From NCBI GenBank assembly GCA_012960315.1, contig DUBN01000058.1, positions 11,696 through 75,695 on the forward strand: a stretch of DNA of 64,000 nucleotides, written 5' to 3'. Numbering within the stretch: the stretch's first letter is position 1; each line of letters opens with the position of its first letter. The notes under the pieces were generated by a model. That model searched no databases, had not been told where the DNA came from, and saw nothing but the letters and a program-made list of their open reading frames with translations. The translations under genes and the position numbers were made by a program. Source of the DNA: Acidimicrobiia bacterium (GTDB taxonomy: Bacteria; Actinomycetota; Acidimicrobiia; Acidimicrobiales; Poriferisodalaceae). Of the stretch, positions 9,182 to 17,613 are shown piece after piece.

Positions 9182-9919
9182 ATGGAGCTGATCGACGCAC
9201 TTCTTGTTGCCGGAGCTGGCGTCATCGCAGGAATAGTGAACGCGATGGCAGGTGGCGGGTCGTTGCTAACGGTTGCCTTACTCAATGTGTTCGTCGGATT
9301 ACCCGGATTGGTTGCTAACGGCACGAACCGCGTGGGGGTTCTGGTACAAAACGCCTCTTCAGTCGCCGGTTACCGCAAAGAAGGCATCTCGGGTTTGAAG
9401 CGAGCGCTTCCAGTCATTGTTCCGGTGACGGCAGGGTCTCTTATCGGATCGCTCCTTGTGTCCAGCGTCACTGACGCCGCCTTCGAAAGAATTTTTGGGA
9501 TCCTAATGATCCCCTTGGTGTTCCTCAGCTTGCGCACCCCTCGCTCAACGGGCAAACACATCAGCTGGCATCCAGCTCTCACCGCCGCTGTGTTTTTCGG
9601 GATTGGGCTGTATGGCGGGGCTTTTCAAGCCGGAGTTGGACTCCTCATAGTGATCGCGTTATCGAGATCAGGCCTTGACTTGGTCAACGCTAACGCGGTC
9701 AAAGTGGTCGTGATCCTGGTCCTCACGGCCATCGCAGTTCCTGTGTTTATTGCTCGAGGTCAAGTCGATTGGGGTTTCGCTGCGGTATTGGCTGTCGGGT
9801 TTGCGATTGGGGGCTGGGTGGGTGCTCGGATAGCAGTTCGCGGTGGCGATCGGGTTATTAGACCGGTGCTAATTTCAGCAGTAATCGCGCTTGCTGGCCG
9901 AATGATTGGGCTTTACTGA
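9182..9919 (+). CDS. TauE/SafE-family membrane permease
   Basis: A 245-residue polytopic protein starting at [11 protein letters not shown], with GGCAGG just before the ATG; slightly longer in-frame starts exist at 9155 and 9170. The family motif [18 protein letters not shown] lies in the first helix pair, and [14 protein letters not shown] follows; the second half repeats the pattern with [19 protein letters not shown], as expected for the duplicated TauE/SafE fold of 7-8 helices. Members export or import sulfite, sulfonates or other organic anions, but substrates are rarely known. It is divergent from aroC and followed 23 bp later by a MalY-type aminotransferase. The substrate is not assignable. 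Confidence 0.85.
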   Translation: MELIDALLVAGAGVIAGIVNAMAGGGSLLTVALLNVFVGLPGLVANGTNRVGVLVQNASSVAGYRKEGISGLKRALPVIVPVTAGSLIGSLLVSSVTDAAFERIFGILMIPLVFLSLRTPRSTGKHISWHPALTAAVFFGIGLYGGAFQAGVGLLIVIALSRSGLDLVNANAVKVVVILVLTAIAVPVFIARGQVDWGFAAVLAVGFAIGGWVGARIAVRGGDRVIRPVLISAVIALAGRMIGLY

Positions 9920-9930
9920 CGGCCAACATC

Positions 9931-9936
9931 TAGCCT
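9931..9936 (+). promoter_or_regulatory. putative -10 element of the aminotransferase gene (leaderless)
   Basis: TAGCCT ends 6 bases before the ATG at 9943, and no Shine-Dalgarno sequence lies between. The gene may therefore have its own leaderless promoter despite following the TauE gene by only 23 bp. Confidence 0.4.
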
Positions 9937-9942
9937 CCGCAC

Positions 9943-11091
9943 ATGATCTTCGACCTTGATCTTGAGCGCGTCCGCAACCGGCCAGGGATTAAATGGGAAC
10001 GGCACGGTAGCGATGTGTTGTCTGCATGGGTTGCAGACATGGATGTGGAAGTCCCCCAATTCATCACTGACGCTGTTGTGTCACGAATCGAATCTGGGGG
10101 TCTGGGCTACGGGTTCTACGACGAACCGATACCGGTTTTAGAAGCCTTCAAAAATCGGATGCAAAAAGCATTCAACTGGGAAATTCAAACATCTGAAGTG
10201 CTACGAGTTCATGATGTCATCCAAGGGTTGGAGTGGGTCATACGCACCCTTACCCCTGACGGATCAGGGATCGTCGTCCAAACCCCGGTGTATCCCCCAT
10301 TTTATTCAACCATTGAAGCATCAGGTCGACACTGGGTCTCCAATCCCCTGATAGAAACCGAAGAAGGCTGGGCGCTTGATTTCGACCATCTCGAAAGCAT
10401 CGCGGCTGATCCGGATGTCTCGACACTGCTTTTGTGTCACCCCCACAACCCTTGCGGGTTGGTGATGACAAGGGAAGATCTCACAAGGGTTGTCGATATT
10501 GCCGAACGTAACGACCTGCTCGTGATTTCAGACGAAATTCACTGCGACTTGGTGTTCGAACCACTGCGACATATACCAGCCGCATCGATTAGTGAATTGG
10601 CGTCGGAACGAACCGTCACAATTACTGCGGCCACCAAAACTTTCAATATGGCGGGTCTGCGGATGGCGTTCGTCCACACCGCATCGGAGCGGTACGGACC
10701 GCAACTCAAGGAAATTTCAACTCGGATGCTCGGAGGCATTAACGGCCTAGGCCAAATAGCAACCGTCGCTGGGTGGGAGCACGGCGATGACTGGATATCG
10801 GAACTCGTCGCAGGTCTAGACCACAATCGCCACCTTCTCTTTGACTTGTTAGCTGAACAGCTTCCTGGTGTCAGGTACCGACTTCCACAGGCCACGTATC
10901 TTTCTTGGCTGGATTGTCGCGAACTTGATCTGGGTGAGAACCCGGCGGAGATCTTCTTGTCACGGTGCCAGGTCGCTTTGAACTCTGGGTTGGATTTTGG
11001 ACCCGAGGGAGCGGGTCACGTTCGACTGAACTTTGCGACCTCACCTGAGATGCTCACCATGATTGTTGAGCGAATGGCGTCCGTGGTCTAA
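9943..11091 (+). CDS. MalY/PatB-type PLP-dependent aminotransferase or C-S lyase
   Basis: A 382-residue fold-type I PLP enzyme. The start DLERVRNRPGIKWERHG and WVADMDVEVPQFITDAV are typical of the MalY/PatB group (cystathionine beta-lyase and related C-S lyases). The PLP lysine is in TAATKTFNMAGLRMAF; the Asp contacting the pyridine nitrogen is in VISDEIHCDLVF; LLCHPHNPCG is the Asn-containing substrate loop; and HVRLNFATS carries the C-terminal Arg. The likely reaction is beta-elimination from cystathionine or another cysteine S-conjugate, or transamination. The stop overlaps the convergent SURF1 gene by 4 bp. Confidence 0.88.
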   Translation: MIFDLDLERVRNRPGIKWERHGSDVLSAWVADMDVEVPQFITDAVVSRIESGGLGYGFYDEPIPVLEAFKNRMQKAFNWEIQTSEVLRVHDVIQGLEWVIRTLTPDGSGIVVQTPVYPPFYSTIEASGRHWVSNPLIETEEGWALDFDHLESIAADPDVSTLLLCHPHNPCGLVMTREDLTRVVDIAERNDLLVISDEIHCDLVFEPLRHIPAASISELASERTVTITAATKTFNMAGLRMAFVHTASERYGPQLKEISTRMLGGINGLGQIATVAGWEHGDDWISELVAGLDHNRHLLFDLLAEQLPGVRYRLPQATYLSWLDCRELDLGENPAEIFLSRCQVALNSGLDFGPEGAGHVRLNFATSPEMLTMIVERMASVV

Positions 11092-11831
11092 CCGACTATC
11101 TCTTCAAGAGTTTCAGCTTCGCCGCGACGCGCTTGGCGTCGCAACACCAGTGGGTACCCAACTGCTCCGACCCCAAAAAATAGGAACCACTGCACGCTGT
11201 AACCCAAATGTGGTCCCACGTCAGTGGGCGGCCGGTCAACAGGGATCGCTCGTTCGATCGGGGGAGTGCTCTGGATTAACTCCACGTATACAGGGGCGAG
11301 CACCAAATTTACCTGCTGGTCAACTCGGGCAACGTCGGTTCGAGCGAGGGTACGAAGCACTCCAGTTGAACGATCGCTCGCGCCGATAGCACCCCGTGTC
11401 TGACTTAACCGGATTCGACCGGTAAGTGATACGGCACCAGCGGGAGCGGCTTGAATCTTGGCCTGACACTCGGCCTCGTGAATCCAGCCGATGACGACGA
11501 GTACACCCTCGAGTTCGCTCGTTGCCAGGGGCGCAGCAAGATGACATCCCGCTGCTTGTTGGTGGCTGCGGTTACGTATCAACACCGCGTCGTCGGTGGA
11601 CCACGTTCCTTCCAGTTGCGCTTCACGGAACTCAATGTCTGTGGATGGTCCGAACAGATCTTGTGCGTTGAGCATCGGGGCGGTCGCTCGATTTAAGACC
11701 GCTTCATTGCGTTGCCCGCGATCTTGGTGGCGGCCAAATTGCCAAAAACCTGCCCAAATAAACGTAGTTAGCAACAACAACGTGAGGAGATGTGCCGCTA
11801 TCCATTTAGGTTGGCGAACAAAGCCGTACAT
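11088..11831 (-). CDS. SURF1-family cytochrome oxidase biogenesis protein
   Basis: A 247-residue membrane protein with start set at MYGFVRQPKWIAAHLL. One hydrophobic helix near the N-terminus (LLTLLLLTTFIWAGFWQFGR, then HQDRG) and a second at the C-terminus (VQWFLFFGVGAVGYPLVL) flank a periplasmic domain, the standard SURF1 topology. W-x-x-x-R-x-x-x-R-N-E around residues 30-45, an LEGTW motif and VVIGWI agree with the family. SURF1 proteins help insert haem or copper into haem-copper oxidases. No oxidase gene is nearby. It is divergent from the CapA-like gene with only 37 bp between the proposed starts. Confidence 0.85.
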   Translation of the reverse strand: MYGFVRQPKWIAAHLLTLLLLTTFIWAGFWQFGRHQDRGQRNEAVLNRATAPMLNAQDLFGPSTDIEFREAQLEGTWSTDDAVLIRNRSHQQAAGCHLAAPLATSELEGVLVVIGWIHEAECQAKIQAAPAGAVSLTGRIRLSQTRGAIGASDRSTGVLRTLARTDVARVDQQVNLVLAPVYVELIQSTPPIERAIPVDRPPTDVGPHLGYSVQWFLFFGVGAVGYPLVLRRQARRGEAETLEEIVG

Positions 11832-11868
11832 CGCGAGCACGCTAGCCGCGGCCTTAGACTCGTCCCCG

Positions 11869-13110
11869 GTGTTACGACGCTGCATCCTCTCCGTATTCGT
11901 GGGACTAGGCCTGCTAGTTCCATCTGGATGCGCTGACCCTGAACCCGAGAGAGCCATCTTCGTTGTGCGCGAAACCACCGCAACGCATAACCCCCAATAT
12001 GTGCCTCAGACCTCTCCAACTTCGGACAGCACCTCCTCCACAGTGGACGCGTCGACTCAACAAGAAGATGAGACGAGTCCCTCTACTACTGAACAAGTAA
12101 CGACCACCGCTACCACCGCTGCCACCGTTGACCCCCCACGAATATGGACCCTCCTAGCAGGTGGAGATGTGCTGTTGGATCGCACCGAGCCCGAAGGCAT
12201 CGATCCCTTCACCAAGGTCCAACCTGATCTCGCATCAGCAGATGTCGCCATCGTGAATCTTGAAATGGCAATAACCGAACGAGGTGAGCCCTATGACAAG
12301 GAATACGTCTTCCGTGCACCGGGGTCAGCAGCGCTAACTCTGGTTGGAGCCGGAATCGATGTGGTCTCCTTGGCTAATAACCACGTCTTCGATTTTGGGC
12401 GCGAAGGGCTGGAAGACACCATTTCGGTGTTGGACGAAGTAGGCATTCTTCGACCTGGAGCCGGATTGAACAACGCGGAGGCCTACGCCCCCAGAATTCT
12501 CACTCTCGACAATGGGGTTCGTGTCGCGTTTGTGTCTGCGACCGCTGTTGTGCCAGGTGGCTTCGCATCAGGTGCTGACCGCCCAGGAGTTGCTGACGCT
12601 AAGTGGGCGACCCCGCGGGTGTTGGCCGCGGTTCGAGCAGCTGCGGCAGGGAATGACGTAGTAGTGGTGAGTTTGCATTGGGGGGTTGAGCGCGAACCTT
12701 GCCCGAATGAAGAGCAACGCACTCTCGCACAACAAATAATTGAAGCTGGAGCTGATCTAATTCTTGGGCACCATCCACACGTTTTGCAACCGATCGAAAC
12801 CTTCGATCGCAGTGTTATCGCGTATTCGCTAGGAAATTTTGCTTGGCATCCTCGTTACGGCATCACTGGCGACACCGGAGTATTGGAAGTTGTGTTCGAT
12901 GGTTCGCGCATAGAGGGGTATCGATTTTACCCCCATGTGTTGAATTACATCGGTGGGGCTTCCCCAATAGCCAGTGGCGACCGTTACGATCGAATCACTG
13001 ACATTGTCGAAGGTCGATGCGAACAATACGCTCCAGAGCCGACGCCCACCACTGAGGTTTCAACTGGCTCTGAAGGAGTTACGACAGCGCCACCGGCAAG
13101 AACGGATTGA
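11869..13110 (+). CDS. CapA-family (PGA_cap) putative lipoprotein
   Basis: A 413-residue protein if started at the GTG of MLRRCILSVFVGLGLL; this gives a signal peptide with lipobox VPSGC at about residue 23. The upstream open frame lies antisense to SURF1 and is not needed. A Thr/Ser-rich linker (residues about 40-90) precedes the CapA domain. Domain motifs: LLAGGDVLLDR, VNLEMAI, SLANNHVFDFGREG, VVSLHWGVE and LGHHPHVLQPIE, the Asp/Asn/His set of a calcineurin-like metal centre. In Bacillus CapA takes part in poly-gamma-glutamate capsule assembly, but no capBC genes are present here, so an envelope hydrolase role is only inference. Confidence 0.88.
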   Translation: MLRRCILSVFVGLGLLVPSGCADPEPERAIFVVRETTATHNPQYVPQTSPTSDSTSSTVDASTQQEDETSPSTTEQVTTTATTAATVDPPRIWTLLAGGDVLLDRTEPEGIDPFTKVQPDLASADVAIVNLEMAITERGEPYDKEYVFRAPGSAALTLVGAGIDVVSLANNHVFDFGREGLEDTISVLDEVGILRPGAGLNNAEAYAPRILTLDNGVRVAFVSATAVVPGGFASGADRPGVADAKWATPRVLAAVRAAAAGNDVVVVSLHWGVEREPCPNEEQRTLAQQIIEAGADLILGHHPHVLQPIETFDRSVIAYSLGNFAWHPRYGITGDTGVLEVVFDGSRIEGYRFYPHVLNYIGGASPIASGDRYDRITDIVEGRCEQYAPEPTPTTEVSTGSEGVTTAPPARTD

Positions 13111-13112
13111 AG

Positions 13113-15014
13113 TCACTGCAATTCGATTCGCGCGATTAGATCGGCCGGTTCAAAGTTCAGAACCTGCCCTAGGAATGAAAGTTCGGCCTCAAGAGCGTTG
13201 GCTATGGTTTCGGCTTTGCGAAATCCATGGCTCTCGCCGTCGAAAAGTACGTAAGCATGTGGAATGCCTGCCCCAGCCAGAGCATTAACAAGTTGATCTG
13301 CCTGAGATGGTGGCACCACCGGATCTTCGGAACCTTGTAACACAATCATGGGGGTTGAAAGTCGCTCAGTGTGATGGATGGGTGAGCGTTCCCTGTAAAT
13401 GTGTTCCTCATCTGGCCACGCTCCGACTAAAGAGTCAAGGTATCGAGCTTCAAATTTGTGGGTCTCTTGTGCTAGTGACGACAGATCAGCGACTCCGTAG
13501 CGAGATATGCCTGCAGCAAAAATGTCGCTGTTACTTAGTGCGCATAACGTCGTGAAACCACCCGCAGAACCGCCTTTTATAGCGAGACGAGAAGGATCGA
13601 CAGCTCCGCATTCGGCGAGGTATGTGGCGGCTCCTATGCAGTCTTCGGTATCTGCTATGCCCCACTGCCCTTTGAGCTTGTTGCGGTATGTCGTTCCAAA
13701 GCCGGTACTGCCTCGATAATTCACGTCGACTACAGCGATTCCGCGGCTAGTCCAATACTGAATACCGGCATCGAACGATGAGCGTGCTCCTGCTGTTGGG
13801 CCTCCGTGGCTCAGCACAAGCAGAGGTGGCACACCAGACGATGAGAAACAACTGGAATTAGTGGGTGGGAAGTGGAACGCATGGGTTGGTTGTCCATGTG
13901 GATCACTGACGACAATCGGTTGGGGAACTGAAATATCTTCCGACGCGAGGGGAACTGCGTCTGAAACACTGAGTTGCTCTGCTGAGCCTGCGCTATCTAA
14001 GGCGTAGACAGCGGCGCTCTTTTCCCAACTGGCAGCGATGGTGACGGCACGGCCATCAGCCAGGATGTCAAGGCCGTTGAATTCGGTGAACCCAGTGTCA
14101 AGTTCACACAAGTCTCCGTTGACAATTTGGCCTATGTGACCCACACCTCGGTTGGCCCAAGTACACCAAATGTTTTCAGCGCTCCAGGCGTATGTTCTTT
14201 GACCAAAAACCCAAGAGGGAAGGCCGAACTCGAGATCAACGTCGACGATGGGTCGCGAGCGTCGAGTGTTGACGTCAACTTCGTGTATGTTCCACCACCC
14301 CGTAGCGTCACTAATGACGTGAAGTAGCCCTTCTGGTGAGAAGCGGGGTTGCTGTAACGCTGGGCCGTCGAGGACCACCTGATGATCGACCCACCCTTCC
14401 TTGCTGCGACGAGCAACGTGTAATCGCACGTGATCCCAAGGCATAGAAGGGTGATCCCAGGACAGATACGCCAACGTGCGACCATCAGGTGAGGTCGTTG
14501 GCGAAGAGTAGAAATCTGCTCCTGAGGCGATCTTGGTGACTGCGCCATCGACGCTGACTGTCGCCAAGAAATTTTGAGGTTGTGGGTCGTGGAGGTGGTG
14601 TTGCTCAACGACCCAAATAGTGTCGTCGCTGTCTACCACGGTGGTTCCGTCGGAGAATCGTTGCGATTTGGGAGAACTCGGTTCGGCAGTTATTGGGCGG
14701 AGGTCATCATGGAGCAGCCATATGCGTTGATCTTCGAACCGCGAAACCAAGATTCCGTGATCGGTTGGTAGCCACCCACCACCGCCGTACTCGTGAACAA
14801 GGGTACGTATGTTCAGATCGGTTGGTCCCAACGTTTGAGACTCGGTCCCGTTGAACTTCACGAGGGCAGTCCGACCCAACTCTGCGGGCCGACTCTCTAA
14901 CCAGAGAACGTCGTTGTCGAAAACTCGGGGCTCTGATCGACGGATCGCACCGCTCGCCAACTCGTGAGAACTGAGTTGTGACGGCCAACTGCCGTAGGGG
15001 CGATCCTTTTTCAA
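13113..15014 (-). CDS. S9 prolyl-oligopeptidase-family serine peptidase
   Basis: About 633 residues from a TTG start (KKDRPYGSWPSQLSS follows); AGG lies 8 bases upstream. A GTG/ATG start at 15080 would add 22 basic, non-conserved residues, so the start is uncertain. The N-terminal two thirds form a beta-propeller, for example FYSSPTTSPDGRTLAYLSWD and QPRFSPEGLLHVISD. The C-terminal alpha/beta-hydrolase has LSHGGPTAG, the nucleophile elbow GGSAGGFTT, the acid QGSEDPVVPPSQ and the base GESHGFRK, a full Ser-Asp-His triad. No signal peptide is visible, so it is probably a cytoplasmic dipeptidyl or acylaminoacyl peptidase. It ends 2 bp from the convergent CapA-like gene. Confidence 0.9.
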   Translation of the reverse strand: MKKDRPYGSWPSQLSSHELASGAIRRSEPRVFDNDVLWLESRPAELGRTALVKFNGTESQTLGPTDLNIRTLVHEYGGGGWLPTDHGILVSRFEDQRIWLLHDDLRPITAEPSSPKSQRFSDGTTVVDSDDTIWVVEQHHLHDPQPQNFLATVSVDGAVTKIASGADFYSSPTTSPDGRTLAYLSWDHPSMPWDHVRLHVARRSKEGWVDHQVVLDGPALQQPRFSPEGLLHVISDATGWWNIHEVDVNTRRSRPIVDVDLEFGLPSWVFGQRTYAWSAENIWCTWANRGVGHIGQIVNGDLCELDTGFTEFNGLDILADGRAVTIAASWEKSAAVYALDSAGSAEQLSVSDAVPLASEDISVPQPIVVSDPHGQPTHAFHFPPTNSSCFSSSGVPPLLVLSHGGPTAGARSSFDAGIQYWTSRGIAVVDVNYRGSTGFGTTYRNKLKGQWGIADTEDCIGAATYLAECGAVDPSRLAIKGGSAGGFTTLCALSNSDIFAAGISRYGVADLSSLAQETHKFEARYLDSLVGAWPDEEHIYRERSPIHHTERLSTPMIVLQGSEDPVVPPSQADQLVNALAGAGIPHAYVLFDGESHGFRKAETIANALEAELSFLGQVLNFEPADLIARIELQ

Positions 15015-15078
15015 AACGGGCCTCAATTTTCTTTTTAGACGAGTGGTCGAACCGTAGCCGGGTATTAGCCTGAGCATC

Positions 15079-15246
15079 ATGTGGGACGTCTTTGTCCCCG
15101 AACCGGCTCAAATCAGTTGGTCCCACGTTCAACTTGGCGACGCATTTTTTGTGGTCTGCGCGGTTTGCGTCCCGGATCGCCCACCGATCCGCGGGCGTTC
15201 CGTGAGCTGGGGGAGTACCACCGACTCCCCCAGCTCACACCTTTTT
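15079..15246 (+). ncRNA. candidate small RNA ending in an intrinsic terminator
   Basis: The 267-bp spacer between the S9 peptidase and xseB holds no convincing gene but strong plus-strand RNA structure. GTGGGAC at 15081-15087 pairs with GTCCCAC at 15120-15126 (a competing GGGAC/GTCCC hairpin uses 15083-15098), CGGATCG at 15173-15179 pairs with CGATCCG at 15185-15191, and a 15-bp terminator closes the unit at 15202-15246. Upstream, TAGCCTGAG at 15066-15074 is identical to the box before the SRP RNA in this window and gives a start near 15079. Both neighbouring genes lie on the minus strand, so a plus-strand terminator has no coding gene to serve. I do not recognise the RNA family; it lacks tmRNA, SRP and tRNA signatures. 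Confidence 0.4.
15202..15246 (+). terminator. rho-independent terminator (plus strand)
   Basis: A 15-bp perfect stem (15202-15216 with 15224-15238, GTGAGCTGGGGGAGT and its complement), loop ACCACCG, followed by TTTTT at 15242-15246. The minus-strand side of the stem has no T run, so it points rightward and not to the end of xseB. Confidence 0.7.
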
Positions 15247-15281
15247 CAGCAAGGGGCGAGGGTTCCGGTCCGAAAAGCTAG

Positions 15282-15485
15282 TCATCGCTCTTCAAGGTCA
15301 GCGACTATTCGTTCAACGTCAACTCTTGTTGATTCCAACCGGCTGCGGCACCACTCGATCAACTCTGAAGCACGTTGCAAGTCAACGGTTAACGAGTCGA
15401 TGTTGACTTCATCGCTGTCTAGCTTCTGGAGGATCAATTCAAGTTCTTCCATAGCTGTTTGGAATGTCAGGTTTTCCTTAGTCAT
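15282..15485 (-). CDS. xseB: exodeoxyribonuclease VII small subunit
   Basis: A 67-residue acidic, helical protein of the normal XseB size. LTFQTAMEELELILQKLDSD matches the family's opening (F-x-x-A-x-x-x-L-E-x-I-V-x-x-L) and a second helix (LQRASELIEWCRSRLESTR) completes the coiled hairpin. It associates with XseA to form exonuclease VII, which degrades single-stranded DNA to oligonucleotides. Its start overlaps the end of xseA by 8 bp, so the two are translationally coupled. Confidence 0.95.
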   Translation of the reverse strand: MTKENLTFQTAMEELELILQKLDSDEVNIDSLTVDLQRASELIEWCRSRLESTRVDVERIVADLEER

Positions 15486-16737
15486 TTGTCTCCTCGATCT
15501 GACGAAGGTGTGACTCGGTAACTGTGCTCAGTATGAGCGAAGAAGCGGTTTCACTCGATATTGCACTCCCAGGCGGAACCGGGCCCTGGACAATTTCGCC
15601 GTTTTTGTTTCGGGTAATGGAAAACCCTCGAGCGAGAACTCGGTCAGGGTGAAGGGCTTGAGCCAGATCGCTAACGCGATCGATGCGTTGACTCTCCCGG
15701 TTGATGACTATTTGAGCCAAACCCTGTAAGCGAACCTTTGTGGTCCCCAGCCGTTCCTCGTTGACATCCAACGTTCGCCGTGTTCGATCGTTAATGGTTC
15801 TCGCCGCCGAAGAAACCAGTGCCATGGCCCGGTCGTGGCGACTCATGGCAAGAGCGGCAAGTTTTTTGGAACCATCAGATAGACGTTGGTTAAAGGCTGC
15901 GACGCGTTGAACTAGGGCGGCGGCGCAAGCAGTGGGTGTTTTGAATGCTGTGTGTGCCACTTCGTCGACCACAGATCGGTCGATCTCGTGGCCGATTCCA
16001 GAAAAGATGGGCACGGGTGATCCAGCGACGGCCCGAGCGACACTTTCGAGATCGAATGCCATCAGGTCGGTGCGCGCTCCTCCGCCGCGAACAACCGCAA
16101 TCACGTCGACGGGATGTTTCGACATTGTGGTGACGGCGTTGACTAGGCCGGCTTCGGCGTCTGCGCCCTGCACCGATGAATGAATGAGCGAAATCTTGAA
16201 TGGGTAAGTACTCAACGCGATTTCGTTGACGAAATCGTTGTAGGCGGCGCTTCCGTCAGAAGTGATCAAACCGATGTGGAGAGGAACTGTAGGGAGGGGG
16301 ACTGCGCTGTTGGCTTCGAGTAACCCGGAAAGAGAAAGGGTTCGGAGAACCTTTTCTTTATCTACTGCCAATTGGCCCAGAGTGTGATGGGGGTCGATAG
16401 CGGTCATTTGCAACTGCACTCGGCCTTGAGGCGCATAAAAACTTAGTTCGCCTTTGATCCGAACTTTGATGCCGTCGACAAGTGGCCCAGATTCGGCTCG
16501 ACTTAAAACGGATTCAACTGCTGGACGGCGTCCCTTCCATAAGGTCACCGACATTTTGTCTACGCGACTTCCAGTGGTATCGGGTTCGATGAGGTCAAAG
16601 TAGACGTGCCCAGAAGAGTGGCTTTTTAGACCGACAATTTCGCCTTCAATCCACAACTCGTCGGGGAAAACGGCATTGAGGGTATCCCGTACTGCTTCGC
16701 AGAGGTCTCCTACCGACCAAGTGTGTGTGTTGGTCAC
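15478..16737 (-). CDS. xseA: exodeoxyribonuclease VII large subunit
   Basis: About 419 residues from a GTG start (VTNTHTWSVGDLCEAVRD) with AGAGG 5 bases upstream; the open frame further upstream is not family-like. The N-terminal OB-fold contains LWIEGEIVGLKSHSSGHVYF. The catalytic part has IGLITSDGSAAYNDFVNE, IAVVRGGGARTDLMAFD, and PIFSGIGHEIDRSVVDEVA followed by KTPTACA, all diagnostic of XseA. A long helical region precedes the C-terminal ALHPDRVLARGFSITRN segment. It cuts single-stranded DNA from both ends and forms an operon with xseB. Confidence 0.96.
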   Translation of the reverse strand: MTNTHTWSVGDLCEAVRDTLNAVFPDELWIEGEIVGLKSHSSGHVYFDLIEPDTTGSRVDKMSVTLWKGRRPAVESVLSRAESGPLVDGIKVRIKGELSFYAPQGRVQLQMTAIDPHHTLGQLAVDKEKVLRTLSLSGLLEANSAVPLPTVPLHIGLITSDGSAAYNDFVNEIALSTYPFKISLIHSSVQGADAEAGLVNAVTTMSKHPVDVIAVVRGGGARTDLMAFDLESVARAVAGSPVPIFSGIGHEIDRSVVDEVAHTAFKTPTACAAALVQRVAAFNQRLSDGSKKLAALAMSRHDRAMALVSSAARTINDRTRRTLDVNEERLGTTKVRLQGLAQIVINRESQRIDRVSDLAQALHPDRVLARGFSITRNKNGEIVQGPVPPGSAISSETASSLILSTVTESHLRQIEETND

Positions 16738-16913
16738 GTGGCCTCTTGCAGATTGTTCCGTTTGATGTGGCTGAGTTGAGCAACACAATATTGGGATGTT
16801 GGATCTGATGTGATGCGCAACAACTCAAGGGTGGGGTGTCTCCTCATGTGGCGAGACTATGTCTGGCGCGTGGTGGGTAAGCCGATGGTGCATCGAGAGA
16901 TGAATTCGCGTTC

Positions 16914-16942
16914 ATGTTGGAACGCGAGTCGCTAGGTAGAAT
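16914..16942 (+). promoter_or_regulatory. putative promoter of tRNA-Ser(CGA)
   Basis: TAGAAT at 16937-16942 sits 7 bases before the tRNA 5' end. A -35 could be ATGTTG at 16914 (17-bp spacer) or TTGGAA at 16917 (14-bp spacer); neither is a strong match. Confidence 0.35.
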
Positions 16943-16949
16943 CAAAGGT

Positions 16950-17039
16950 GGAAGGTTGCCAGAGCGGACGAATGGGGCGGCCTCGAAAGCCGTTGTGGCC
17001 TCCGGGTCACCGTGGGTTCGAATCCCACACCTTCCGCCA
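16950..17039 (+). tRNA. tRNA-Ser (anticodon CGA)
   Basis: A 90-nt type II tRNA with CCA encoded. The acceptor arms are GGAAGGT at 16950-16956 and ACCTTCC before the discriminator G and CCA. The anticodon loop CTCGAAA gives CGA, decoding UCG. A long variable arm (around GGCCTCCGGGTCACC) and the T-loop GGTTCGAATCC are clear. It lies alone between xseA (divergent) and tadA (convergent). Its first 24 bases and its T-arm closely match the second tRNA-Ser at 17520-17610. Confidence 0.97.
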
Positions 17040-17073
17040 CCAATGATTTGGTGCACTGCTTCCTTGGTTGACG

Positions 17074-17520
17074 TCACCGTCGTTCAGCAAAAAAACTTGT
17101 GAGAATTTCCCCGCATTCGTCAGCTAAGACTCCGCTCGTGATTTGAGCTTCGTGGTTCAACCTCGGATCTGCGAGCAAGTTATAGAGCGTCTCAGTAGCG
17201 CCAGCTTTTGGGTCGTGTGCCCCGAAAATGACGTGCTTGATGCGTGCGTTGACTGCGGCGCCAGCGCACATGGGGCACGGTTCTAATGTCGTAACCAAGG
17301 TTGCCGCATCTAGGCGCCATGTACCTAAATGGGTTGCCGCGTCTCGTAGAGCCAAAATTTCTGCGTGGGCAGTCGGGTCGCCGGTGAGTTGACGTTCGTT
17401 GTGGCGTGAGGACACCACTTCGTTTTCAACGATTACCAGCGCGCCTACAGGAACATCCTCATGTTCCATCGCTGCCCTTGCTTCCTCAAGGGCTAGGTGC
17501 ATGGCTTGGTCGTCGTTCAT
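17074..17520 (-). CDS. tadA: tRNA adenosine(34) deaminase
   Basis: A 148-residue zinc deaminase from the ATG at 17520; the frame runs on upstream only through the tRNA-Ser gene. It makes inosine at the wobble position of tRNA-Arg(ACG). Zinc and catalytic residues: His52-Ala-Glu54 in DPTAHAEILALRD and Cys82/Cys85 in TLEPCPMCAGA. The A of its start codon is also the last A of the CCA end of the upstream tRNA-Ser(GGA), so tRNA maturation would remove the start codon from the downstream RNA; the next in-frame Met (residue 7, MHLALEEA) would survive processing. Order SRP RNA, tRNA-Ser, tadA on one strand beside dnaX recalls the Bacillus arrangement of tRNA-Ser, tadA, scRNA and dnaX. Confidence 0.95.
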   Translation of the reverse strand: MNDDQAMHLALEEARAAMEHEDVPVGALVIVENEVVSSRHNERQLTGDPTAHAEILALRDAATHLGTWRLDAATLVTTLEPCPMCAGAAVNARIKHVIFGAHDPKAGATETLYNLLADPRLNHEAQITSGVLADECGEILTSFFAERR

Positions 17521-17610
17521 GGCGGAGAGTGTGGGATTCGAACCCACGGAGGCCGGTTAGACCTCACACGCTTTCCAAGCGAGCCCATTCGTCCGCTCTG
17601 GCAACTCTCC
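17520..17610 (-). tRNA. tRNA-Ser (anticodon GGA)
   Basis: A 91-nt type II tRNA including CCA. Acceptor arm GGAGAGT pairs with ACTCTCC, discriminator G, then CCA. The anticodon loop TTGGAAA gives GGA, reading UCC and UCU. The long variable arm and T-loop (GTGGGTTCGAATCCCAC) are present. Its 5' end is 3 nt from the predicted 3' end of the SRP RNA, and its terminal A is the A of the tadA ATG. One transcript probably carries all three. Confidence 0.97.
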
Positions 17611-17613
17611 TCG

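Noticed and set aside
11596-11868. N-terminal extension of the CapA-like gene
   Set aside because: It is antisense to SURF1, not family-like, and would bury the lipoprotein signal; the GTG at 11869 gives a clean signal peptide.
14132-14608. 158-codon minus-strand frame
   Set aside because: It is an out-of-frame shadow within the S9 peptidase gene, without motifs.
15145-15150. T6 run inside the candidate small RNA as an earlier terminator
   Set aside because: It is 18 bases from the nearest stem, too far for intrinsic termination.
15079-15513. 144-codon plus-strand frame over the spacer and xseB
   Set aside because: It runs antisense through xseB and through the terminator stem; composition is not protein-like and no motif is seen.
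16844-17102. Short frames across the tRNA-Ser(CGA) gene
   Set aside because: Their translations are the tRNA itself read as protein (GGIRTHGDPEATT and similar), a common artefact.
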